This document shows, in pieces, positions 1 to 6,478 of a stretch of DNA of 22,324 nt. This DNA is from Flavobacteriales bacterium UBA7325 (GTDB lineage Bacteria; Bacteroidota; Bacteroidia; Flavobacteriales_D; Crocinitomicaceae). The DNA is taken from assembly GCA_002471375.1 (NCBI GenBank), contig DKPV01000055.1, positions 1 to 22,324 of the forward strand, read 5' to 3'. The translations under genes were made by a program, and so were the position numbers. The notes under the pieces are model-generated. The model ran no database searches, had not been told where the DNA came from, and saw nothing but the letters and a program-made list of their open reading frames with translations. Numbering within the stretch: the stretch's first letter is position 1; each line of letters starts with the position of its first letter.

Positions 1-209
1 TGAGAGGCATTATATTTCACGAAGCCATATCCAGCTTTATTAAAGAAATCCTCCATTAAATTCCAACATCCCCAATCCTTATAGCCCATGTAGCCATGCA
101 AGAAAATGATGATTCGATGATTCCATGCAGATGGTACTGTTAAATCATACAGGCTTTCTCGACCGGACGCTCCGACAAATTTGGAATTTATTCTTTGAAT
201 GCTGTGCAT
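1..209 (-). CDS. alpha/beta hydrolase (N-terminal part, cut by window edge)
   Basis: Read on the minus strand, ATG at 209-207 opens a frame that runs without a stop to the window edge (69 codons). Residues around 40-52 read HGYMGYKDWG, the oxyanion-hole loop after strand beta-3 of an alpha/beta hydrolase; an HGF-x-G-x-KDWG version is common in Bacteroidota serine hydrolases. A beta strand (IIIFL) precedes it and a helix (WNLMEDFFNKAGY) follows, as the fold requires. The nucleophile elbow and catalytic Asp/His lie outside the window, so substrate and activity cannot be judged. It is divergent from the lipoprotein gene at 276, with a 66-bp gap that should hold promoters for both; I found no convincing -33/-7 pair there. 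Confidence 0.8.
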   Translation of the reverse strand, partial: MHSIQRINSKFVGASGRESLYDLTVPSAWNHRIIIFLHGYMGYKDWGCWNLMEDFFNKAGYGFVKYNAS

Positions 210-275
210 GATATAAATCTAACAATACGAGTTCTAGTAGCAAGATTTATTCACAGATTAATTACCTTCGTAGGA

Positions 276-671
276 ATGAAGTTATTTTATTTATCAATCT
301 CATTTCTACTTCCACTATTAGCTCCAAGTTGTCAGGGCGATGCTGACAATAAAGCAATTGGTGGAGAGCTAACTTTACACTACGAAAATAAGAGTGATCA
401 GAAGTTGGCTGAAGAATTACTTATATTTTGGAAGGAGAATGATCTAGTTACTGGTGAAAAGCAAGATATTGAACTGAAAAAGATGAAAGCATTTTATCGA
501 GTATCTATGATTGCTGCTGATACTAGCTTGATTGAAATGATGCCTTTTCGAGAGAAGAGGCTCTTTAACGAATTGAAAACGAAATTATGGAAAGAAGTGT
601 TCGATGAGAAAGATTTCGAGCTTGTCATTTCCGATGATAAATTTAAACCTCTTTATACCGTTGGTGAATGA
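276..671 (+). CDS. small predicted lipoprotein of unknown function
   Basis: A 131-residue protein. I chose ATG at 276 rather than the in-frame TTG at 195 because it begins directly with a lipoprotein signal peptide: a short Lys-containing n-region, a Leu/Phe/Ile-rich h-region and the lipobox L-A-P-S-C at residues 15-19. The earlier start would add 27 poorly fitting residues and overlap the divergent hydrolase. The mature part is charged and mixed alpha/beta, with no domain I recognise. Its stop overlaps the start of the epimerase gene (ATGA at 668-671), so it is translationally coupled to a metabolic operon and is probably its first gene. Bacteroidota lipoproteins are often outer-membrane anchored; which membrane applies here is not visible. 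Confidence 0.7.
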   Translation: MKLFYLSISFLLPLLAPSCQGDADNKAIGGELTLHYENKSDQKLAEELLIFWKENDLVTGEKQDIELKKMKAFYRVSMIAADTSLIEMMPFREKRLFNELKTKLWKEVFDEKDFELVISDDKFKPLYTVGE

Positions 672-1672
672 AAATATCTGCCTCCATATATAGCGATAAA
701 AAACGCCCGTTAACTGAGGTGATTCACGATTTAATGGATCATCAAGTCGACCTATTGCATGTTGATTGTAATGATGATTTATCAGTGTTTGACGATATAA
801 AGTCGATACGAGAGTTTTGTGATATCCCGATAGATCTGCATATTATTACAGAAGAGCCTTCAAAATATTATCAATTATTGGAAGAAAACCCAGTTGAGTA
901 TATCACGTTCCAATACGAGGACTTAAAGGAACCTCTTGTTATTCCAGACTCGGTTCCTGGTAAGAGGGGAATAGCGGTAGTTACACCGACGAGTGTCTCC
1001 ATATTTGAGGAGTACAAGGAATTCGATTTCATTCTCATCATGGCTACCATTCCTGGACAAAGTGGAGGGAAATTCGATATCGTGAATTTTGGGAAGATAA
1101 GATCCTTTAGAAATCAATATCCGGGAAAATCAATTCATGTTGACGGTGGAGTTAATGCGGAGGTTTCCTTTATCTTGAGGAATATGGGGGTCACAAGTTC
1201 TGTATCTGGTTCTTACCTCTTTAACGCTTCGAGTATTGGGAATGCACTCATGAATTTGCAGTCGCGTGAAGTGGAATCTCATTTTGAAGTGAAAGACTTC
1301 ATGGTCCCTCTTGACGAAAGTCCCGTTGTCTTGGCTTCGGAACTATCCTTGGAATCAGTTCTCATTTCAATTGATGCAGGTAAGCTAGGATTTACTTTAG
1401 TTACGGATACATCAGGTATGCTCAGAGGTTTGATTTCAAATGCAGATGTTCGTAAGGGTTTACTCAGACACTTGGATGATCTAAATACTATTTCAGGACA
1501 GGAACTAATCAACACTAATCCTGTATGTATTCGTGAAGATGATACGGTACTAACCTTACTTCAAATGATTAAGAAAAGTACCTTCCCGATTATGTATTTA
1601 CCCGTTGTTAATAGTGCTGGAAATGCGAAGGGAATTGTTACTTTTGTCAACCTTATAAAAGGAGAATTATGA
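668..1672 (+). CDS. pentose-5-phosphate (ribulose-phosphate) 3-epimerase-like domain fused to a CBS-domain pair
   Basis: 334 residues in two parts. Residues 1-197 form a TIM-barrel like ribulose-phosphate 3-epimerase. The four metal/catalytic positions appear retained: H31 and D33 in LLHVDC, H58 in DLHII, and D159 in IHVDGGV. The phosphate loop is present as VSGSYLF (179-185). Other landmarks have drifted: the family's HVDVMDG is HVDCNDD here, and MSVNPGFGGQ is MATIPGQSGG (125-134). Residues about 207-333 are two CBS domains resembling the C-terminal pair of arabinose-5-phosphate isomerase KdsD (GLISNADVRKGLL, then YLPVVNSAG...GIV). Standard RPE is about 215-225 residues without CBS. The gene overlaps its upstream neighbour by ATGA and shares another ATGA with the DAHP synthase gene. 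The reaction (Ru5P to Xu5P) is inferred; the CBS pair probably binds a nucleotide regulator. Confidence 0.8.
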   Translation: MKISASIYSDKKRPLTEVIHDLMDHQVDLLHVDCNDDLSVFDDIKSIREFCDIPIDLHIITEEPSKYYQLLEENPVEYITFQYEDLKEPLVIPDSVPGKRGIAVVTPTSVSIFEEYKEFDFILIMATIPGQSGGKFDIVNFGKIRSFRNQYPGKSIHVDGGVNAEVSFILRNMGVTSSVSGSYLFNASSIGNALMNLQSREVESHFEVKDFMVPLDESPVVLASELSLESVLISIDAGKLGFTLVTDTSGMLRGLISNADVRKGLLRHLDDLNTISGQELINTNPVCIREDDTVLTLLQMIKKSTFPIMYLPVVNSAGNAKGIVTFVNLIKGEL

Positions 1673-2664
1673 TACTACATCTGAAGAAATCAATTTCTGA
1701 TGAACGCGCTACTGAAATTGCGAATTCAATCAATGCTTTTCACTTCAAAAAGGAGCAGCATGTTCTAATTACTGGAGCTGCAATGAAGGAAGTTCCTGGT
1801 GCAATAGCTGGAGAAGTTGAGGGATTTTGGGTGTTTGATAATGATATCCAACTAGCCTCCAAGAAATATCGTTCAGCAAAAAGATCCGTATCAATCGGAA
1901 AGACCGTTATAGGTGGAGAGTCCAATAAAACGATTCTTATTGGTGGGCCTTGTTCTGTTGAATCGGAAGATCAAATCCGTGAATCGGCTGAGCTAATCAA
2001 GGGAATGGGGTTGACTACACTAAGAGGTGGATGCTATAAGCCGAGAACGAGTCCATACTCATTTCAAGGGATGGGTCTTGATGGTCTCAAGTTATTAGCA
2101 AAGATGCGTGATGAGTATGGTTTAAATATCATTACTGAAGCGCGTGATGCGACCCATGTAGAAGAGGTGATTGAATATTCAGATGTTATTCAGGTTGGAG
2201 CGAAAGCTATGTATGATCAAGGAATCCTGCGTGCTTGTGCAAAGTCGTCTAAAACAGTTTTGATAAAAAGAGGTTTTGGTACTACGCTGAAAGAGTTTGT
2301 GCAGGCTGCTGAGTTTGTTCTTTCAGGTGGAAACGAAAACGTGATTCTTTGTGAACGTGGATTGAGAACATTTGAAACGAATACGCGTTTTACCTTAGAT
2401 CTTTGTGGTGTTGCTTGGCTACAAGAGAACACTAATCTTCCAATAATATTAGATCCTAGTCATGCTATGGGACTTGCATATGGAGTTACTCCATTATCAA
2501 AAGCTTGTGTGGCAATGGGAATAGATGGACTGCTAATTGAAGCACACCCAAATCCGAAGGTCGCAAAATCGGATGCGGCTCAGCAATTGACTCATACTGA
2601 ATTTAAAGAATTATTAGAACAGGTTATTCCAGTTGCTAAAGCTGTCGGATTTGAAATGATGTAA
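1669..2664 (+). CDS. aroF: 3-deoxy-7-phosphoheptulonate (DAHP) synthase, type I-beta, with N-terminal ferredoxin-like domain
   Basis: 331 residues. Residues 1 to about 68 form the ferredoxin-like regulatory domain seen in Thermotoga-type DAHP synthases; about 75-331 is the barrel condensing phosphoenolpyruvate with erythrose 4-phosphate, the first shikimate step. Seen in sequence: GGPCSVES with metal ligand C95, the RGGCYKPRTSPYSFQGMG motif (119-136) with K124 and R126, KRG at 200-202, H265 in LDPSHAMG, E291 in LIEAHPNP and D302. The KPRTSPYSFQG motif separates it from KDO-8-phosphate synthase, which has an SSFDKANRSS-type sequence here. Cys122 replaces the usual Ala of RGGA. AAGGAG (1659-1664) sits five bases before the ATG. 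It is not fused to chorismate mutase, unlike the other DAHP synthase common in Bacteroidota. The symbol is by family; aroA/aroG are also used. Confidence 0.9.
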   Translation: MILHLKKSISDERATEIANSINAFHFKKEQHVLITGAAMKEVPGAIAGEVEGFWVFDNDIQLASKKYRSAKRSVSIGKTVIGGESNKTILIGGPCSVESEDQIRESAELIKGMGLTTLRGGCYKPRTSPYSFQGMGLDGLKLLAKMRDEYGLNIITEARDATHVEEVIEYSDVIQVGAKAMYDQGILRACAKSSKTVLIKRGFGTTLKEFVQAAEFVLSGGNENVILCERGLRTFETNTRFTLDLCGVAWLQENTNLPIILDPSHAMGLAYGVTPLSKACVAMGIDGLLIEAHPNPKVAKSDAAQQLTHTEFKELLEQVIPVAKAVGFEMM

Positions 2665-2667
2665 TAC

Positions 2668-3351
2668 ATGAATTACCTCGAAGAAAATATAAAAGGCATT
2701 TGCGAGAAGTTTGGTTTAGACTTCGTCGAATTCATGGATGACATGGATGCAGAAAATGTGAGTGAGCTAACAATTTTTGATATTGAAGCAATCGCCGATG
2801 AGTATGATTCAGACCTTTATTCCATGCTCTTTAATCGAAGCTTCACCACGAGTCACATTGCATCGAAAGTAGAGAATATAAAACTTCTTATCCTAGATGT
2901 AGATGGAGTGATGACGGACGGAGGGATGTACTTTGCGGAGAGCGGTGAACAAATAAAGAAGTTCAATACTAAGGATGGTATGGCTATTATACATTTGACA
3001 AGAAATGATTTTCAAGTAGCAATTATCTCATCTGGATTTAAAGGCGAAGCTGTCAAGAAACGTGCAGAAATGCTCGGAATCCAAAACTGCTACGTTGGAC
3101 GTGATTCGAAATTAGAAGTGCTTAAAAATATGTGCAATGAATTGTCAATTTCTTTAGAGGAAGTGGCAATCATTGGAGATGATATAAATGATCTTGAGGT
3201 GATGAGAAACGTAGGTCTCTCATTTAGCCCAAAAGATGCAGTGAGCGCAGTGAAACAGCAAGTTGATGTTGTTTTATCGAAACGCGGAGGCGAAGGATGT
3301 GTACGAGAAATGATCGACCAATTTATTTTAAAAAAACCTTTGAATAGATAA
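2668..3351 (+). CDS. kdsC: KdsC-like HAD phosphatase (KDO-8-phosphate phosphatase family) with N-terminal acidic helical extension
   Basis: 227 residues. About 70-220 is a C0-type HAD phosphatase of the KdsC family: motif I LDVDGVMTDG with nucleophile D77 and D79, motif II S121, K148 in GRDSKLE, motif IV GDDINDLEVM (170-179), and the family's C-terminal GGEGCVREMIDQ. Known members hydrolyse KDO 8-phosphate in lipopolysaccharide synthesis or 9-phosphates of nonulosonic acids. Ordinary KdsC is about 170-190 residues; here 1-65 is an added acidic multi-helix segment shaped like a degenerate lambda-repressor/XRE fold (LTIFDIEAIADEY...LYSMLF), probably too acidic to bind DNA. It lies three bases after the DAHP synthase stop and four before the next start. 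KDO-8-P is the default substrate, but the neighbours do not include KdsA or KdsB, so another 3-deoxy sugar acid phosphate is possible. Confidence 0.82.
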   Translation: MNYLEENIKGICEKFGLDFVEFMDDMDAENVSELTIFDIEAIADEYDSDLYSMLFNRSFTTSHIASKVENIKLLILDVDGVMTDGGMYFAESGEQIKKFNTKDGMAIIHLTRNDFQVAIISSGFKGEAVKKRAEMLGIQNCYVGRDSKLEVLKNMCNELSISLEEVAIIGDDINDLEVMRNVGLSFSPKDAVSAVKQQVDVVLSKRGGEGCVREMIDQFILKKPLNR

Positions 3352-3355
3352 ATCT

Positions 3356-4576
3356 ATGAACACTATCACAATAGGAGTTATTCGAGAAGGAAAGGTGCCG
3401 CCAGATAAGCGTGTGCCATTAACGCCGAGGCATTGCCAACAGTTGCAAGCTTTATATCCGAATTTGAATATTATTGTTCAGCCGAGTCCAATCAGAGCCT
3501 ACAAGGATCAGGAGTATTGGGATTTAGGAATTACGATGAAAGAAGATCTTTCAGAATGTGATATTCTTTTGGGAGTAAAAGAGGTGAATATTTCGGATTT
3601 GATTCCGGAAAGAAAGTATTTGTTTTTCTCTCATACCTTCAAGAAACAAGCATATAATCGTGATTTGTTAAAAGCGATTATCGAAAAGAAAATCCAATTA
3701 ATTGATTACGAAGTTCTAAAGGATACTAAGAATAAGAGAATAATTGGATTTGGTAGATATGCCGGGATCGTTGGAGCTTACAATGGGTTTTTGACATATG
3801 GTTTGAAACATAACCTGTATAAGTTGAAACCAGCAAACCTATGTGCTGACAGAAAAGAAGTTGAGGAAGAACTTAAAAAGGTAGTACTACCTGCAAATGC
3901 CAAAATTGTTTTGACAGGATACGGTAGAGTAGGCCATGGAGCTCGTGAGATCATGGACCTTCTTCCTATTAAAGAAGTTACGCCGGATGAGTTTTTAAAT
4001 GATTCGTTTGATTCTCCTGTTTTCACGCACCTCGAAGTAGAAGATTATTACGATAAGAGGGGTGGTGGAGATTTTGAAAAGCGAGAATTTTATTCGCAAC
4101 CAGACTTATACAAATCATCTTTTCCAAAGTATTTGCCGCATACAGATATGTATATTCCTTGTCACTACTGGAGTAATAAGGCAGACTATATAATGACGCG
4201 CGACGATTTGAAAAAAGAGAATGTTCGCCTATCCGTTGTCGCAGATATTAGTTGTGATATTGATGGGCCAGTACCAAGTACACTTCGTCCAAGTAAAATA
4301 GCGGATCCAATTTATGGCTATTGCCCATCATCTGAATCAGAAGTTACATTCGATACAGAAGGTGCGATAGCAGTAATGGCGGTGGATAATCTTCCTTGTG
4401 AGCTTCCATTGGATGCATCAGAAGATTTTGGAAACGAGCTCATTAAGGAGGTGTTTCCAGCCTTGATCACCGATGATAGTGATAAAATCATTGCGCGAGG
4501 TTCTCAAACAAATCTTGAAGGTGAATTGACCGAGTATTTTGATTACCTTGAGCCATATTTAGCTGGAGAAGAGTAA
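3356..4576 (+). CDS. saccharopine dehydrogenase/lysine-ketoglutarate reductase-like NAD(P)-dependent oxidoreductase
   Basis: 406 residues, alanine dehydrogenase/PNT superfamily. The N-terminal catalytic half has IGVIREGKVPPDKRVPLTP, the conserved GVKE (K75) and FFSHTFKKQAYN (H93), matching the Lys and His that act in fungal Lys1 and the LKR half of animal AASS. A Rossmann nucleotide loop GYGRVGHGA lies at 188-196. Downstream, VVADISCDIDG (295-304) and AVDNLPCELPLDASEDFG (342-359) are hallmarks of the LKR/saccharopine dehydrogenase branch rather than true alanine dehydrogenase. The likely chemistry is NAD(P)-dependent formation or cleavage of a secondary amine between an amino acid and a 2-oxo acid; lysine and 2-oxoglutarate are family inferences. 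It lies within an operon of sugar-phosphate enzymes, four bases after the phosphatase and three before the transporter, which is unexpected for lysine breakdown. Confidence 0.8.
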   Translation: MNTITIGVIREGKVPPDKRVPLTPRHCQQLQALYPNLNIIVQPSPIRAYKDQEYWDLGITMKEDLSECDILLGVKEVNISDLIPERKYLFFSHTFKKQAYNRDLLKAIIEKKIQLIDYEVLKDTKNKRIIGFGRYAGIVGAYNGFLTYGLKHNLYKLKPANLCADRKEVEEELKKVVLPANAKIVLTGYGRVGHGAREIMDLLPIKEVTPDEFLNDSFDSPVFTHLEVEDYYDKRGGGDFEKREFYSQPDLYKSSFPKYLPHTDMYIPCHYWSNKADYIMTRDDLKKENVRLSVVADISCDIDGPVPSTLRPSKIADPIYGYCPSSESEVTFDTEGAIAVMAVDNLPCELPLDASEDFGNELIKEVFPALITDDSDKIIARGSQTNLEGELTEYFDYLEPYLAGEE

Positions 4577-4579
4577 TTC

Positions 4580-5986
4580 ATGGAAAAAGGGAATAAGAAA
4601 ATCATTAGAGGTTGGGTATTTTACGATTGGGCGAACTCCGTCTATAATCTAGTAATCTCATCAGCAATTTTCCCGATATTTTTTGAGACAGTTACAACGA
4701 ATGCCTATAAAGAAAGGATTCATCCTAACTTAAGTCCAGAAGAACTTAAATTGATCTCCGTGAGAACGGAAGATGTAACTTCCTTCTTTTTTGGAATGGA
4801 GATGACAAGCTCAGTATTGTACTCATACATCTTATCAGCATCATTTTTAGTTGTTTCCTTTCTCTCACCAATACTTTCTGGGATCGCGGATTACTCGGGA
4901 AAGAAGAAGCTATTTATGAAGATATTCTGCTACATAGGAGCTCTTTCATGTGGAGGTTTATTCTTTTTTGACCCTGGGAATATGGAAATGAGTATGATTC
5001 CATTTTTCTTAGCGAGTATAGGTTTCTGGGGTAGTTTGGTGTTCTATAATTCATTCTTACCTGAGATTGCGCTTAGAAAAGACCATGATAGGGTTTCTGC
5101 AAAAGGTTTTTCAATGGGGTACTTTGGGAGCATGCTGCTCTTGATTATCTGTCTTGTCTGGAATAAAGTGCTAGGTTTCGATATTCAGTACTGCTTCTTG
5201 TTCGTCGGAATTTGGTGGGTTGGCTTTAGCCAAATCACCTATAGTGTTCTACCTAGTAATGTTTACAATCGCAAGCCTGAGAAAGGAATGCTTTGGAAAG
5301 GATTTCGTGAGCTAAAAATGGTCTACGCAGAATTTAGGACAATAAAACCATTGAAGCGATTTATTACTTCGTTCTTCTTCTTTAATACTGGAGTACAAAC
5401 TGTGATGCTAATGGCGACACTTTATGCTTCAAGGGAAATTTTCAAAATTCCAGAAGAAATTAGGAAGACGCTCACGGCTGATGAAATATCAACGAGGGAA
5501 GGACAAGCAACTGCGGGGTTAATAATAGCAATTCTTCTGATTCAAATTCTAGGTGCCCTTGGAGCATTCTTAATTTCCCGCTTGTCAACAAAGTTGGGAA
5601 ATATTCCAGCGCTGACATTGGTGGTTCTTTTTTGGGTTCCATTGTGTGTGTTTGCCTACTTTATAACAGTTGGAGCACATACTCAATTCTATATTCTAGC
5701 ATCAGGAGTTGGACTCGTAATGGGCGGTGCACAGTCTTTGAGTAGATCAACTTATGCTAAGCTACTGCCTGATACAAAGGATCATGCAAGTTATTTTTCA
5801 TTCTTTGACGTAACTGAAAAAATAGGAATTGTTCTAGGGACATTCTTCTTTGGATTCATGGAATATGTAATGGGCGATATTAGAGCTTCCATACTCTCAG
5901 TGATCTTCTTTTTTGCGATGGGATTGGTTTTACTACTCAGAGTTCCACGAAAAGCTACAGCGCCACGCAGCGAAGAGGGTGCCTAG
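4580..5986 (+). CDS. MFS transporter, Atg22/UMF1 family
   Basis: 468 residues with about 12 hydrophobic segments. The N-terminal signature GWVFYDWANSVYNLV followed by an Ile/Phe-rich helix is typical of bacterial Atg22-like (vacuole effluxer) MFS proteins. A cytoplasmic loop SGIADYSGKKK (about residues 100-110) corresponds to the MFS A-motif region, and a polar stretch of about 30 residues precedes the second six-helix half. Substrate is unknown; yeast Atg22 exports amino acids, and the preceding gene is an amino-acid-type dehydrogenase, so an amino acid or small organic acid is a reasonable guess. It is the last gene of the operon: its stop codon at 5984-5986 lies in the loop of an intrinsic terminator, so the last four or so codons form part of the hairpin. 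Confidence 0.85.
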   Translation: MEKGNKKIIRGWVFYDWANSVYNLVISSAIFPIFFETVTTNAYKERIHPNLSPEELKLISVRTEDVTSFFFGMEMTSSVLYSYILSASFLVVSFLSPILSGIADYSGKKKLFMKIFCYIGALSCGGLFFFDPGNMEMSMIPFFLASIGFWGSLVFYNSFLPEIALRKDHDRVSAKGFSMGYFGSMLLLIICLVWNKVLGFDIQYCFLFVGIWWVGFSQITYSVLPSNVYNRKPEKGMLWKGFRELKMVYAEFRTIKPLKRFITSFFFFNTGVQTVMLMATLYASREIFKIPEEIRKTLTADEISTREGQATAGLIIAILLIQILGALGAFLISRLSTKLGNIPALTLVVLFWVPLCVFAYFITVGAHTQFYILASGVGLVMGGAQSLSRSTYAKLLPDTKDHASYFSFFDVTEKIGIVLGTFFFGFMEYVMGDIRASILSVIFFFAMGLVLLLRVPRKATAPRSEEGA

Positions 5987-6007
5987 GAATTTTACACCCT
6001 TTTTTTT
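5976..6007 (+). terminator. rho-independent terminator overlapping the MFS stop codon
   Basis: AGGGTG (5976-5981) pairs perfectly with CACCCT (5995-6000) around a 13-nt loop, followed by eight T residues (6000-6007). The G/A residues just 5' of the stem can extend pairing into the T run. The stop TAG (5984-5986) is in the loop. It ends the plus-strand operon before the independent gene at 6057. Confidence 0.75.
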
Positions 6008-6056
6008 ATTTATCAATAATCCTACTAAATTTAAACAACCATAGCAGACAAATACA

Positions 6057-6404
6057 ATGACAGACACAATCGATGAAGCAGGTAAGATTAGAGCAATTGT
6101 TGCTCACATTACACTGATCGGATGGATAATCGCAATCGTCCAAAACAATCCAAAAAATGATTTCGCGAGTTTTTACATTCGTCAAATGCTTGGGCTCTTA
6201 ATTCTGGCTCTAGGAATGCAAGTGCTAAGTATGCTTTTCGCGGTTATACCTTTTTTAGGTTTTATCATGTCAATGATCTTTATGCTCGGTTCTCTTGGAG
6301 TTGTGGCATTATGGGTGATAAGCTTAATAGGTGCTGTGAACGGAAAGAAAGAACCAACACCATTCATTGGACAATATTTCCAAGATTGGTTTAATTCTAT
6401 GTAA
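6057..6404 (+). CDS. small Tic20/DUF4870-like membrane protein
   Basis: 115 residues, almost wholly membrane-embedded: a helix near 12-28 (AHITLIGWIIAIVQ), one near 40-65, then a closely spaced pair to about 100, ending in a soluble amphipathic tail PFIGQYFQDWF. The pattern of an early AHITLIGWI helix, a NDFASFYIRQ loop and the second helix fits the DUF4870/Tic20-like family of bacterial membrane proteins with no settled role. It stands alone between two terminators. A -7-like TAAATTTA (6026-6033) lies about 23 bp before the ATG, but its -33 region falls in a T tract without TTG, so the promoter is uncertain. Confidence 0.7.
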   Translation: MTDTIDEAGKIRAIVAHITLIGWIIAIVQNNPKNDFASFYIRQMLGLLILALGMQVLSMLFAVIPFLGFIMSMIFMLGSLGVVALWVISLIGAVNGKKEPTPFIGQYFQDWFNSM

Positions 6405-6421
6405 TTCAAATAGGAATACAT

Positions 6422-6457
6422 AAAAAAGCCCTGAACATTTCCGTTCAGGGCTTTTTT
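6422..6457. terminator. bidirectional intrinsic terminator between convergent genes
   Basis: A perfect dyad GCCCTGAAC (6428-6436) / GTTCAGGGC (6443-6451) with a six-base loop is flanked by A6 on the left (6422-6427) and T6 on the right (6452-6457). On either strand this gives a GC-rich hairpin followed by a U-run, so it can end both the plus-strand gene at 6057 and the minus-strand gcvT. Confidence 0.93.
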
Positions 6458-6478
6458 ATTGGTGTCTAAAGTAAACAG

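Noticed and set aside
195..275. TTG start at 195 for the small lipoprotein
   Set aside because: It would place 27 residues before a clear lipoprotein signal peptide and overlap the start of the divergent hydrolase.
1669..2664. KDO-8-phosphate synthase (KdsA) as the identity of the DAHP synthase-family gene, suggested by the adjacent KdsC-like gene
   Set aside because: The KPRTSPYSFQG motif and the N-terminal ferredoxin-like domain are DAHP synthase features; KdsA has a different sequence at this position and no such domain.
3356..4576. Alanine dehydrogenase
   Set aside because: The N-terminal half fits the superfamily, but the SCDIDG and DNLPCELPLDASEDFG segments belong to the saccharopine dehydrogenase/LKR branch.
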